A stretch of 64,000 nt of DNA. It comes from Allobaculum mucilyticum. Its GTDB lineage: Bacteria > Bacillota_I > Bacilli_A > Erysipelotrichales > Erysipelotrichaceae. The stretch is from the NCBI RefSeq assembly GCF_022701195.1, contig NZ_CP078089.1:2046001-2110000 (forward strand). The letters are read 5' to 3'. Under the pieces are notes generated by a model, which saw only the letters and a list, made by a program, of their open reading frames with translations, was not told the DNA's origin and ran no database searches. This document shows, one piece after another, positions 1-8,850 of this stretch. Position 1 is the first letter of the stretch, and each line of letters opens with the position of its first letter. A program made the position numbers and the translations under genes.

Positions 1-270
1 GTTCTTGCCTATGAGCCAATCTGGGCAATCGGTACCGGCAAATCCGCTTCTGTAGAAATCGCAGAAGACTGCTGCAAACTCGTTCGTGACGTTGTCCGCG
101 AAATCGCTGGCGACAAAGCAGCTGACGTTGTACGCATCCAGTACGGCGGAAGCGTTAAGCCAAACAACATCGTTGAATACATGGCTCAGCCAGATATCGA
201 CGGTGCTCTGATCGGCGGCGCATCCCTCAAACCGGATTCCTTCCTCGAAATCATCGAGAAAACAAAATAA
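1..270 (+). CDS. tpiA: Triosephosphate isomerase, C-terminal part
   Basis: This is the 3' part of the glycolytic enzyme that interconverts dihydroxyacetone phosphate and glyceraldehyde 3-phosphate in the cytoplasm. The window opens inside the gene. The reading frame begins with the family signature [13 protein letters not shown], which holds the catalytic-loop region after the active-site Glu motif (A-Y-E-P-x-W), and continues with the phosphate-binding [11 protein letters not shown] and the final GALIGGASL. About 89 residues of the usual 250 are present, ending in TAA at 268-270. An intrinsic terminator follows closely, so it is the last gene of its transcript. Identification is secure. Confidence 0.97.
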   Translation, partial: VLAYEPIWAIGTGKSASVEIAEDCCKLVRDVVREIAGDKAADVVRIQYGGSVKPNNIVEYMAQPDIDGALIGGASLKPDSFLEIIEKTK

Positions 271-299
271 GCTGTCTCAGACCGCTTCAGAATTTCATC

Positions 300-336
300 A
301 GCCCTGTCTGCCTTTACGGCCGGCAGGGCTTTTTAT
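300..336 (+). terminator. Intrinsic terminator after tpiA
   Basis: GCCCTG pairs with CAGGGC, with further pairing inside (one mismatch, one wobble) around a TTTAC loop, followed by TTTTTAT. It lies 30 nt after the tpiA stop codon. Confidence 0.85.
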
Positions 337-442
337 CTGTTCTCCGGTTCTGCAGTGAAGCACCAGAAAGTGCAGTATCGTATCGTACGATGAGGAACCG
401 TGTGAAACTTCTCAGTCTGGCGAAAAATCCAGGCAAATCTCT

Positions 443-448
443 TATAAT
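443..448 (+). promoter_or_regulatory. TATAAT -10 box right before the GT2 gene
   Basis: A perfect TATAAT ends only 9 nt before the ATG at 458. No good -35 lies 16-18 nt upstream and no Shine-Dalgarno sequence lies between. If used, transcription would start about 3 nt before the start codon, giving an almost leaderless mRNA. Confidence 0.5.
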
Positions 449-457
449 GAAGCCACT

Positions 458-1459
458 ATGAAAAAAACCGCAATTCTTATTCCATGCTATAACGAATCGA
501 AAACGATCGAAAAAGTCGTCACGGACTACCGGGAAGCTTTCCCGGATGCGGAGATCTATGTCTATGACAACAATTCAGTCGATCACACCGATGAGATTGC
601 AAGAAAAGCCGGAGCGATTGTCCGGTATGAACATAAACAGGGAAAGGGAAACGTCGTACGATCCATGTTCCGCGATATCGAAGCGGACTGCTACGTCATG
701 GTGGACGGCGATGATACCTATCCGGCAGCCGACGCACTGATTCTTCGGGACCTGGTCTGCAACGACGGCGCGGATATGGCGATCGGCGACCGTCTGTCCT
801 CGACGTATTTCACCGAGAATACAAGACCGTTTCACAACTTTGGAAACCGGCTTGTCCGCTGGCTGATCAATACATTCTATAAATCGAATGTCCGGGATAT
901 CATGACCGGCCTTCGTGCGTTTTCCTGGGACTTCGTTAAATCGTTTCCCGTCAAATCGCAGGGCTTTGAAATTGAAACTGAGATGACGATCTTCGCGCTT
1001 GATAACAACATGAAGATCGAAGAAAAGCCGATCGGCTACCGGGACCGTCCGGAAGGGTCTGTATCCAAGCTCAATACGTTCAGTGACGGGGCAAGAGTTC
1101 TACGGACAATCGGAACGCTTCTGCGGGATACAAAACCGTTTGCGTTCTTTACAACCATCGCGCTGATCCTGTTCGTGTTTGCCGCCTGCTTTTTCTTCCC
1201 GATCCTCATTGATTTTCTCCACACCGGAGTGGTGAAGAAGTTTCCGACGCTGATTGTCCTTGGTGCGGTTGCAGTGATGGCGATGCTCTGTTTCTTTACC
1301 GGCGTAATTCTGACGAGTCTTCGCAAAAATCAGCGAAGCGAGTTTGAGCGGGATCTGACGATGCTCCGTCTGTCGCGTGAAGTCCTGAAAAACCAGCAGA
1401 AGCTGGAAGCTGATCTGGAAGATGAAGCTATGTCTGCCGCAGTGGAGGACAGATGCTGA
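458..1459 (+). CDS. GT2 family glycosyltransferase with two C-terminal membrane segments
   Basis: A 333-residue polyisoprenyl-phosphate hexose synthase-like enzyme (DPM1/GtrB type) expected to move a sugar from a nucleotide sugar to undecaprenyl phosphate or a cell-surface acceptor on the inner face of the membrane. The N-terminal GT-A domain starts with AILIPCYNES (nucleotide binding) and has the metal-binding DGDDT at about residue 84. Two hydrophobic segments lie at about 227-250 and 263-287, followed by a charged coiled-coil tail. The start ATG coincides with the start of the conserved domain, but there is no ribosome site before it. The next gene, 1518, is a membrane protein of surface-sugar type, which suggests a joint role in envelope glycan modification. 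Donor and acceptor cannot be told. Confidence 0.85.
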   Translation: MKKTAILIPCYNESKTIEKVVTDYREAFPDAEIYVYDNNSVDHTDEIARKAGAIVRYEHKQGKGNVVRSMFRDIEADCYVMVDGDDTYPAADALILRDLVCNDGADMAIGDRLSSTYFTENTRPFHNFGNRLVRWLINTFYKSNVRDIMTGLRAFSWDFVKSFPVKSQGFEIETEMTIFALDNNMKIEEKPIGYRDRPEGSVSKLNTFSDGARVLRTIGTLLRDTKPFAFFTTIALILFVFAACFFFPILIDFLHTGVVKKFPTLIVLGAVAVMAMLCFFTGVILTSLRKNQRSEFERDLTMLRLSREVLKNQQKLEADLEDEAMSAAVEDRC

Positions 1460-1517
1460 CGGGCTTTCTGTCTGCCGTGAATACGGCACGAGTCAGTGAG
1501 CAGAAAGGAGTCAGCTT

Positions 1518-3242
1518 TTGACAAAATCATTACGAAATCTCTGGATCTGGACATCGTTTTTCTTTTCGTTTTTCTTTGCATTCCCCCAGCTGATCAGCGA
1601 TGCGCCAGTCCATTTCTTTAAGTATTTCATTTTCGGTCTGATCGGTTTTGGCGCCGTCCTTGGTCTGCTCTTCTGGGCGGCGGGGAAATATGGCGAACAG
1701 ATCCGCAGGACACTGTCTTCTCTTCTGTTCTGCAAAGATGGAAAAAAGAGAAGAGACCGCCTCTTTTTCTGGGGCATGTTTGCTCTGCTGATTCTGGCCT
1801 GGCTGCCTTCGTTTCTGGCGTTCTTTCCGGGAATCTTCGGAGCCGATGCACCAAAGCAGCTGGCGATGGTCAATGGCGACCAGTCCTTTACCAACCATCA
1901 TCCCTGGCTGCATACGCTGCTGATCGGCTGGAGCGTAAAGCTTGGCGGATCGTTGTTCGGATCGCCAAATCTTGGCGTTGCCTTCTATGTCTTTGTGTTC
2001 CAGATTATCTTCTGCGCGTATGGACTGAGCCGGGCAATGCAGTATCTGTACCGGAAAGGAATCCGCGCCTGGGTGCTGATTGTCTGCAGTCTGCTGATGG
2101 CGCTCAGTCCGTTTAACCAGATTCTGGTCAACTACACGACCAAAGATCTTGTCTTTACTCCCGCACTTCTGCTGTTTGTAGTCAGTCTGTGCGAGCTTTG
2201 CTTTCCAGCAGGCACAGACCAGAAAACGACCGGCTGGTATTTCAGACGGTCTGCTGCAGTTGTGTTCTATGGAACGCTGATGTCGATGTTCCGCTCACAG
2301 GGCATTTACATGCTTGCGGTCGGCGTTGTTCTGATTTTCCTTACGCAGATCCGCCATCTTGCAAAGAGAAAGACGCAGTTTCTGCTTGGCAGTCAGGTCA
2401 TCGCCCTCGTTCTATCCTGGGTGATGGTCAGCGGCGTTCCCTCATGGATGGGCTTTTCCATTGTGAATCCGCGTGAAGCTGTTGCTCTGCCGCTTCAGCA
2501 GATTGCTTCAATCCTGACCAAAGAATCCACACCCGGAAATGACAGGGTTGATGCCGGGACGGAAGCACTGGCCTATTCGTACTATGACGGGTTCAAACCG
2601 GAAAACCTGGATGTCTTCAGTGCAGACAATGCCAAAGACCTCGCCTATAACGAGAAGATCGCAGAAGATCCTGTCGCATTCTTAAAGCTGTATCTGAAAA
2701 TGATCAAGGCCGATCCAAAGGAAGCCATCCGTTCGGCTGCGTATCTGATGGCACCGTATTTTGATATGCGCCTCAGTCACTACAATGGCTTGATCATTAT
2801 TCCAAGCTATACCGAATACAGCGAAAGCCAGGGCGTCTATTCTGATTCGCAATCGCTTCTGCCAGGCTATAAACAGGCACTGCGCCACTGTGCAGAGCAG
2901 ATTATCGTCTCGGATGACTGGGCACAGGGATATGGCTGGCTCAGTCTGACGGATCCGGCACTGGTTCTGTACCTTCTGATTTTCCTTCTGGGATGGGGAC
3001 TGTTCGGGCGTTCGAACATGATCAAGCTGTCCGTACTCTATCCCGTTCTGTATGTACTGACGATGATGCTTGGTCCGGTCTCTTTGCTTCGCTACTCCTT
3101 TATCTACGCTTTTGAATGGCCGTTTCTGATCGGCATCGCTCTGCTTGCCGCCTTAAAAAAAGACGGATCAGAAGCACAGAGCTCCTCTTCCGCCAGCAGA
3201 ACAAAGGCGAAAAAGAGAAAGACTGCCAAGCACGCAGCATAA
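1518..3242 (+). CDS. DUF6020-type multi-spanning membrane protein
   Basis: A 574-residue protein with about twelve hydrophobic segments and a Lys/Arg-rich C-terminal tail. The sequence around FPGIFGADAPKQL followed by NHHPWLHTLLIG is typical of the DUF6020 family, membrane proteins that resemble GT-C glycosyltransferases (acidic residue in the first outer loop). The start is TTG at 1518, chosen because aaaggag at 1504-1510 is 7 nt upstream and no ATG is near. It follows the GT2 gene by 58 nt and is probably co-transcribed; the pair may make and use a lipid-linked sugar. The function is inferred from family and context only. Confidence 0.7.
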   Translation: MTKSLRNLWIWTSFFFSFFFAFPQLISDAPVHFFKYFIFGLIGFGAVLGLLFWAAGKYGEQIRRTLSSLLFCKDGKKRRDRLFFWGMFALLILAWLPSFLAFFPGIFGADAPKQLAMVNGDQSFTNHHPWLHTLLIGWSVKLGGSLFGSPNLGVAFYVFVFQIIFCAYGLSRAMQYLYRKGIRAWVLIVCSLLMALSPFNQILVNYTTKDLVFTPALLLFVVSLCELCFPAGTDQKTTGWYFRRSAAVVFYGTLMSMFRSQGIYMLAVGVVLIFLTQIRHLAKRKTQFLLGSQVIALVLSWVMVSGVPSWMGFSIVNPREAVALPLQQIASILTKESTPGNDRVDAGTEALAYSYYDGFKPENLDVFSADNAKDLAYNEKIAEDPVAFLKLYLKMIKADPKEAIRSAAYLMAPYFDMRLSHYNGLIIIPSYTEYSESQGVYSDSQSLLPGYKQALRHCAEQIIVSDDWAQGYGWLSLTDPALVLYLLIFLLGWGLFGRSNMIKLSVLYPVLYVLTMMLGPVSLLRYSFIYAFEWPFLIGIALLAALKKDGSEAQSSSSASRTKAKKRKTAKHAA

Positions 3243-3285
3243 AACCAGCGACGACTGATTTACTCCTGAAAATAAACACATAACA

Positions 3286-3337
3286 AACGCCAGATGATTC
3301 CTTCTTTCTGAAAAGAGGAAATGCATCTGGCGTTTTT
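3286..3337 (+). terminator. Intrinsic terminator after the DUF6020 gene
   Basis: AACGCCAGATG (3286-3296) pairs with CATCTGGCGTT (3324-3334), followed by a T run. Confidence 0.85.
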
Positions 3338-3373
3338 CTGTCGCAACTCAAACTGCCAGAATCTGGCGTAAAG

Positions 3374-3423
3374 AAAACCGCGGACCATTTTCCCTTTGCG
3401 TATGAAGGAAAGTCCGCGGTTTT
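3374..3423 (-). terminator. Intrinsic terminator of the acyltransferase gene (bidirectional)
   Basis: ACCGCGGAC (3377-3385) pairs with GTCCGCGGT (3412-3420); both strands show a T-rich tail, so it can end the convergent transcripts from both sides. Confidence 0.8.
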
Positions 3424-3445
3424 CGCATTTTTATTTCTGGAAAGA

Positions 3446-4570
3446 TCAGCCCTCGATCGCTTCTTTATGAGAGAAGAGAGAGCGGCCAAGACGAATGATC
3501 TGCTTAACCACCCAGCCTAGAGCTGTGGAAAGAACAAGCAGAATCAGCGCCATCAGAATCGTGTAGGCCAGTTCCATCAGGATGCTGGAATGCGTGGAAA
3601 AGAACAGGTTCTGCACCTGATACATCAGTCCGTAAGACATCAGAATGCGCTCGATCGGGAAGTGGAACAGGTAAATCATGAAGGAATAGGATGCGCCGGC
3701 AAGAATTGCGGTTTCAAGGCCGCTTTTTTCAGCCCGGCGTCTTTTCTTCGTAGAGGGGAAGATCGACATGCAGAAGACAACCACGCAGGCCGCGCAGAGC
3801 ATGCCAATCGATGAGTACCAGTAAAGAATCTGGTTTGTAGAAGGCTCGGCAAGAATTGTCGAACGTGCAACGAAGAGACGCACAAAGTTCAGACCGAAGA
3901 AGAGAACAGCTGAAAGCAGTGCAGAGATCCATCCCCTGAAAAACCGGCGGTTTCTGTAGAGAAGATGACCCCAGATCATCTGAACGGCTGCGGGAATGGC
4001 GCCGGCCAGACGGTAGTGACTGAAGTGGAACAGCGTGTTTCCTGTAAAGTCGTTGAGAATAAACAGAAGCAGGGTGATGGCCATAAAGTACAGGCCGCGT
4101 TCTGCTTTCTGATCCATCCACTGAACAATCCATTTCAGAAGCGGGAAGAAGAGAATGACAAGCAGATAGACATAAAGGTACCAGAGATGATCAAGTCCAA
4201 AGATCACGTTCTGCCAGTGCAGAACACCCCAGACAACCCTGGAAGGATCATCGGGAACAAAACTCGGAATGGGCAGACAGTTGAGGACCAGTCCGGCAAG
4301 GCTGACGAGAACCAGCGGGAGCAGAACACGGGTTGCTCCATTGCGCAGAACTTTTGAATATGTGGAGCGAAACAGGAAGCAGCCGGTAATCATCCAGAAT
4401 ACGGCGACTCCATCCGCAAAGCAGCAGCCTAGATACAGGCGGCTTGAATCAACCGTACTGTTGTACATGTACGAGGGATACACGTGACAGGCAACGATAA
4501 TCAGACAGGCCAGAAGTCTGGCCAGTTCAATTCCGGTATCGCGCCTGGACCTGGAATGTGAACGGGACAT
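3446..4570 (-). CDS. Acyltransferase-3 family membrane protein
   Basis: A 374-residue integral membrane O-acyltransferase of the OafA/WecH type, which moves acetyl or succinyl groups onto surface polysaccharides or lipids. It has about ten hydrophobic segments, and the N-terminus reads GIELARLLACLIIVACHVYP, containing the family pattern R-x(10)-H in which the His is catalytic. The family length is 330-400, so it looks complete. A good aaaggagg site precedes the ATG (complement of 4570). It runs toward the GT2/DUF6020 pair and ends at a shared terminator, so it is a separate unit although the theme (surface glycan decoration) is the same. Substrate unknown. Confidence 0.85.
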   Translation of the reverse strand: MSRSHSRSRRDTGIELARLLACLIIVACHVYPSYMYNSTVDSSRLYLGCCFADGVAVFWMITGCFLFRSTYSKVLRNGATRVLLPLVLVSLAGLVLNCLPIPSFVPDDPSRVVWGVLHWQNVIFGLDHLWYLYVYLLVILFFPLLKWIVQWMDQKAERGLYFMAITLLLFILNDFTGNTLFHFSHYRLAGAIPAAVQMIWGHLLYRNRRFFRGWISALLSAVLFFGLNFVRLFVARSTILAEPSTNQILYWYSSIGMLCAACVVVFCMSIFPSTKKRRRAEKSGLETAILAGASYSFMIYLFHFPIERILMSYGLMYQVQNLFFSTHSSILMELAYTILMALILLVLSTALGWVVKQIIRLGRSLFSHKEAIEG

Positions 4571-4616
4571 CGGATTCCTCCTTTCTTAAGGAAACATGAT
4601 CAGCAGCAGTCTGCTG

Positions 4617-4644
4617 AGTATACGGGAAGTTCACATGCCGTGAA
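4617..4644 (-). promoter_or_regulatory. Promoter of the acyltransferase gene
   Basis: On the minus strand TTCACG, a 16-nt spacer and TATACT (complement of 4617-4622), about 45 nt before the start codon. Confidence 0.5.
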
Positions 4645-5507
4645 GGCGGTGTAAAGGCAATATTAATGGGGCGTTAAGGCGGCGTAAAGATGGAGCGGGA
4701 AAACAGCGGATCAAAGCGGAAAGAAGAAAAGATCTGCGGCTGTCCGTCTCTGACTTTCTTCAGACAGAAACCAGAAGGAACTGTTCAGATGCACCTGGAA
4801 GCAATGAATGGATTATACCGTCCGCCGCGCACTGGGGGAATGAAAGATGTCTGGCTATGGCATACAAGCCATATTAAGAAAGCGTAAATAAAACTAACCC
4901 GAATAAAGAACAGCGAATACGCAAAAATATGGGGTTCAAGCATGAAAAAAGGGATGAGAAATACTGATAATATGGGGCATATAAATAAAACGGAATAAAA
5001 AAATAATATAAGCAGGCGGGCACAAGAGTAAAATTTCGACAAATCGCTGGGAAAATCTAAAAAATACAGGAGAAAATAAAACCTTGGTCCGGATAGGCGC
5101 ATTAATCCTGACACTCTGTATACAGATGGATCAGGGGTGTGAAGCAGATCTGCTTTACACCCGTTATGGAAATATGAATGTGCTAAAAGCAAAGTGATCA
5201 ATACAAGAATGCATGCAGGTCAAATGATAAATATAAATTTTTTCAGGCTCAGGGCATATGAATTGACAGATTTCATACAATCGATACTCAAATCCCGCTT
5301 TGTACAAATAAAATTTTGAAAATATGTAGAAATGCATATTGAAATAGGTATAGTTAAGTTAAGCGGAGGAAGTCCTGGCACAATTGCTTCAGATTTCGTC
5401 CGGTCAATGATGAGCCCGCACAAACCAGCCGTTCTGAACCTTTGCAGACGTCCTTATGGAAGCGGGAAGGAGGTACCGAACAAAGAATCTTTATCTTACA
5501 TTAATAT
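4645..5507. other. AT-rich non-coding stretch
   Basis: About 860 nt without a convincing gene. Base composition is more AT-rich than the flanks from about 4880 on. Open frames on both strands (up to 138 codons on minus at 4785-5201) lack ribosome sites and protein-like composition. Two dyads at 5107-5161 are the only structure I see; the IS1182-type element begins at its right edge. It may be the remains of an older insertion. Confidence 0.5.
5107..5161. repeat. Two adjacent inverted repeats
   Basis: CCTGA...TCAGG encloses the palindrome CTGTATACAG (5107-5135), and next to it GGTGTGAAGCAGA is followed directly by TCTGCTTTACACC (5136-5161), a 26-nt near-perfect palindrome. No T run follows, so these are not simple terminators. 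Confidence 0.6.
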
Positions 5508-7410
5508 GATGCGTCAGACAAAATACCCAATTTTGCTGACGGCAGATTTGGTGTTCATCAATAGTGAACACAAACAAAAGCTAAATTGAGTTCAATATGT
5601 GAAATTGGGGCATATTTCACATACATAGCTTGAATCAGCGAAGATACAAGAAGATCCAATGCCTGTTTGGCATCTTCTTGTGCGTATTTCAGCACTCGTC
5701 TTACGTTTATTGCCGTAATAGCTAACGTATATCCGAATTTTTTGCGCACTAACCCCCTGAACGGAAGGGTATCAATTTTTTGATTCCTTCTTAGCTGGTT
5801 TGGGATAGCTTCAACACCGTTTCTGAACCGGTAATTGGCAATTGCCTCTTCACTTTTCATGGTCCGCTGAAGGTGTGCTCTTTGGATCTTCTTCTGGGAA
5901 ATGGTTCCAGATCTGACTCTTTTGTGATTTTTCATCGGGCATCGGCCAGTTGCAGCGAATGGGCAATCTTTACAGGTTGTTTCTTTGTGGAATGAGATAT
6001 TCCAGGAATCGGTTTTCTCGTAGTAGGTTACTCGATCTGCAGTCTTTCCGTTTGGGCAGGTTACCGTTTTTGTTTCTTCATCGATTTCGAAATCAGCAGT
6101 CAAATCGGGTGTTTCTTTACCCGTCATAGCAGTTCCTACAAGTTGAATTCCGTGTTCAGCTGCTTCATTGATGTTATCCACGCTGATGTAGGCTCCGTCG
6201 GCAACCAAAGTTGTTTCGTCTCCTTCTTCAGCCATCTTCTGAATTTCATCTTTGGCGAACTTGGAATCGCTGTAGATATTGGGCTGGAAATCAAATGAGT
6301 CGATGATCTTTCGGTTGGTATCGAGGTCGACTGTTTCAGCGAAATTGCCAACGTATCCCTGGTGATTTTCACCGGCCTTCTTACGGAAAGTCGATTCCGG
6401 CTCAACTGGATTGTTCAGGACAGTCGAGTTCAGCTCTTTTCCGTCACGAACGGAATGAAAAGAGCCATCGGTGTTTGTGTTGACCTGCTCGGAAACAAAG
6501 CGGATGAGCATCTGTGCTTCTTCACAGTCATTCAGCGTGCCTGGAATCAGATCACGAACGGCACAGGCATCCTGAAAAGCGGTCTGCAGTTTAGCCGCAG
6601 CCGGAGTATGGGAGTGATAAGTAACCTTATTCTCATCGAAGTCCTCGATATAGTGTTGAAGATTCTCGGGGATTGCGATTTTGTTTTCATCCAAAACCAT
6701 GAGCATGTTTTTAATGACCACATGCGCCAGCTGCAGTCTTGAAAGCTTTCTGGCGCCGTTATCGACCATGATGGAGTCCATTCTCCGCTTGAGATTGGTG
6801 CCAAGATAGGCGTCTTTAAGAGACTTGGCCAGTTTTTCGGCAAATTCATGGAGAAGATCGATGCCAGTCTGCTGCATATAAAAGGCATTGGCAGCACGAA
6901 AGCGGTTAAGCGTTCTCTGGTTTACCGGCTGATGTTCAAAGGACGTTGTTCCAAGAGCGAACTGATACTCCAGAGAAAAGGTAACGCTTCTCTCCAGTTC
7001 TTCGTCTGTCAGAGTAAACAGATCTTTCAAAACAAGCATAGCTAAAACGAGGTATGTAGGAGTTGAAGGTCTGGTGTTGGTGTTCTTTGAGTAAAGAGGC
7101 TCAAAAATCGATTCAAGTTTAACCAGCTCAGGAATAATGACACGGTTGAAATAGCCCGGCCAGCCGGATTCAAGCATTCTGAGCTTTCGATCAGAAAGTG
7201 AGTAGGTTAGATCGAAGAGATTCATCTGAATGGGTTTGAACTTGGACTGCGACATAAGAAACACCCCTGAAATATTCAATTATATTATACTACTAATATT
7301 AATTTAATCGAGATTAATTTCAATTAATTGTAGCATTATTTTGAAAAATTCGGATCAGTCCAAGATTTATGAACACACTTCAGCTATTTGTTACTTTTGT
7401 CGGGCGCATC
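5508..7410 (-). mobile_element. IS1182-family insertion sequence with 7-bp target duplication
   Basis: The ends are imperfect inverted repeats: GATGCGTCAGACAAAA at 5508-5523 and its partner GATGCGCCCGACAAAA read on the minus strand of 7395-7410 (14 of 16 match). The element of 1903 bp is flanked directly by TTAATAT at 5501-5507 and at 7411-7417, as expected for a target-site duplication. It carries one transposase gene on the minus strand. Ends were inferred by eye; the family is assigned from the transposase. Confidence 0.8.
5558..7255 (-). CDS. IS1182-family transposase
   Basis: A 565-residue DDE transposase. The N-terminal part (from SKFKPIQMNLFDLTYSLS) is the DUF772-type domain, the central part has the DDE Asp residues in the region with VADGAYIS, and the C-terminal part has a Cys cluster (CKDCPFAATGRCP) and the RNGVEAIPNQLRR block that holds the catalytic Glu in IS1182 relatives. 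I start at the ATG whose complement ends at 7255 because aggggtg lies 6 nt upstream; an in-frame ATG 8 codons earlier lacks such a site. No frameshift is seen, so the enzyme is probably active. Confidence 0.9.
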   Translation of the reverse strand: MSQSKFKPIQMNLFDLTYSLSDRKLRMLESGWPGYFNRVIIPELVKLESIFEPLYSKNTNTRPSTPTYLVLAMLVLKDLFTLTDEELERSVTFSLEYQFALGTTSFEHQPVNQRTLNRFRAANAFYMQQTGIDLLHEFAEKLAKSLKDAYLGTNLKRRMDSIMVDNGARKLSRLQLAHVVIKNMLMVLDENKIAIPENLQHYIEDFDENKVTYHSHTPAAAKLQTAFQDACAVRDLIPGTLNDCEEAQMLIRFVSEQVNTNTDGSFHSVRDGKELNSTVLNNPVEPESTFRKKAGENHQGYVGNFAETVDLDTNRKIIDSFDFQPNIYSDSKFAKDEIQKMAEEGDETTLVADGAYISVDNINEAAEHGIQLVGTAMTGKETPDLTADFEIDEETKTVTCPNGKTADRVTYYEKTDSWNISFHKETTCKDCPFAATGRCPMKNHKRVRSGTISQKKIQRAHLQRTMKSEEAIANYRFRNGVEAIPNQLRRNQKIDTLPFRGLVRKKFGYTLAITAINVRRVLKYAQEDAKQALDLLVSSLIQAMYVKYAPISHIELNLAFVCVHY

Positions 7411-7437
7411 TTAATATCTTAGTCTTCAGAAATAAGG

Positions 7438-7443
7438 TATACT
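7438..7443 (+). promoter_or_regulatory. Possible -10 box of the NlpC/P60 gene
   Basis: TATACT 75 nt before the start codon; no clear -35. The right end of the IS1182 element lies 27 nt upstream, so the insertion may have altered the upstream promoter region. Confidence 0.35.
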
Positions 7444-7517
7444 TTATGCGGTGTTATGCTCAAGTCAGCAAAGGTACCAGTTCAGGCAGGAACTTTGCGG
7501 CAGGGAGATGAGACTTT

Positions 7518-8759
7518 ATGAAACGTATTCAATCGAGTTCTGACAAGTTTGTAACAGCATTGACGGCAGGCTCCGTGCTTGCCCTTGGTTATTCCGCTTA
7601 CGCAGCCGTGACTTCGCCATATGGTCAGGAACTGCTCAATACAGCCGTATATGCCCAGGAGGCAGAACCGGCTCAGCAGCAGAACACTGATCAGCAGGCT
7701 GAAGAAGCCAAGCGTAAAGAGCAGGAACGTCTTGAAGCCATCCAGATGGCAACAGACAGACTCCGTCGTGAAAACGAACAGGAGATGGCTGAAGCTAAAG
7801 CTGAGGCGACAGAAATTCCTGCCGAGGATCTTCCTGTAGTTCCTGAATCTGACATGCCCGCACAGGATCAGAGCTTATCTGAATCCGTCCCGTCCCTGTC
7901 CTCTGAAATGCCAGCAGCTGATGCAGCTGTTCCTGAAGCAGCCGCAGAACCTGAAACGGCACCGATGCAGTATGAGATGGCGGAAACCCAAGTCCCGGAT
8001 CAGTCTTACGCTGAAGAAACTCCGGTTTCTGACATGCCGCAGACTGAAACGGCTCCTGTCGAGCCCCAGGCAGGACAAGCTCCTGCTTCTGCTCTGGAGG
8101 TGAATGCAGTCCCTGAAGCTCAGGCATCTGTTGAAAACGAAGCTGCCCAGCAGGTTACGTATGATCAGATCCCGGCTTCCGATCTTCCAGTCCACACACC
8201 GGAACCTTCCACACAGAATCCTGCAGAAACTCAGCCGGCGCCAGAAGCGCCTCAGCTGACTCAGGTTCCGTCGCAGCCCGAACCGGATTACAGCAATATT
8301 ACTGAAATCCCGGCACAGGATATTGCGGCAGACCAGATGCAGAACAATCAGCCGGCTGAACAGCAGCCAGCTCCACAGCAGCCGACTGACAATACGGACT
8401 ATTCCGATCTCAATGCCAGAATTGCCCAGGCCGCCCTTTCGCTTGTCGGTGTAACCGATGGCTGGCAGTGCACTGAAGTCGCTGCTCAGGCACTCGCCGA
8501 TGCCGGCGTAGCTAATGCACAGAACATGTGGCCGCAGGATTTCGCGGCGGCATACGGCTATTACACGGACAACCCCCAGCCTGGAAATCTGATTTACTAC
8601 AACCAGGGTGGAAATGGCGTTGACCATATCGCGATTTACATCGGTAATGGAATGGCCGTTCATGGAAACATGTTTATCGATGGCGTATCCTATACCCGTG
8701 TCGCTCCGGCTGACCTTCCAACACTCAACCCGGGCGCATACATCCAGGTCACCCAGTAA
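7518..8759 (+). CDS. Secreted NlpC/P60-like cell-wall peptidase with Glu/Pro/Ala-rich linker
   Basis: A 413-residue exported protein. Residues 1-30 form a signal peptide (Lys/Arg, hydrophobic core, AYA). Residues about 50-300 are a low-complexity linker rich in Glu, Pro, Ala and Gln in which short units of the kind IPAEDLPV, SDMPAQ, IPASDLPV and IPAQDI recur. The last 110 residues form a papain-fold domain with a candidate catalytic Cys318 (GWQCTEVAA) and His370 (VDHIAIYIG), as in NlpC/P60 or CHAP amidases that cut peptidoglycan stem peptides. A gggagatgag ribosome site precedes the ATG. It stands alone between an IS and a terminator. A role in cell separation or wall turnover is inferred. 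Confidence 0.8.
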   Translation: MKRIQSSSDKFVTALTAGSVLALGYSAYAAVTSPYGQELLNTAVYAQEAEPAQQQNTDQQAEEAKRKEQERLEAIQMATDRLRRENEQEMAEAKAEATEIPAEDLPVVPESDMPAQDQSLSESVPSLSSEMPAADAAVPEAAAEPETAPMQYEMAETQVPDQSYAEETPVSDMPQTETAPVEPQAGQAPASALEVNAVPEAQASVENEAAQQVTYDQIPASDLPVHTPEPSTQNPAETQPAPEAPQLTQVPSQPEPDYSNITEIPAQDIAADQMQNNQPAEQQPAPQQPTDNTDYSDLNARIAQAALSLVGVTDGWQCTEVAAQALADAGVANAQNMWPQDFAAAYGYYTDNPQPGNLIYYNQGGNGVDHIAIYIGNGMAVHGNMFIDGVSYTRVAPADLPTLNPGAYIQVTQ

Positions 8760-8789
8760 GGGAATGATCTGTCCAGCAGAGCAAAACTA

Positions 8790-8814
8790 GGTGCGGAAAT
8801 CCGCACCTTTTCTT
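8790..8814 (+). terminator. Intrinsic terminator after the NlpC/P60 gene
   Basis: GGTGCGG (8790-8796), loop AAAT, CCGCACC (8801-8807), then TTTTCTT. Confidence 0.9.
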
Positions 8815-8850
8815 ATGGGATTGTTTCTATATTTCTTTAAGGCTTTCTAT

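Noticed and set aside
4785-5201. 138-codon minus-strand frame with hydrophobic product
   Set aside because: No ribosome site or family pattern; the Phe/Leu-rich look comes from AT-rich DNA. Frames at 4690-4887 and 5332-5589 were dropped for the same reasons.
7875-8663. 262-codon minus-strand frame across the NlpC/P60 gene
   Set aside because: Arg/Cys/Ser/Leu-rich shadow of a Glu/Pro/Gln-rich coding region; no ribosome site.
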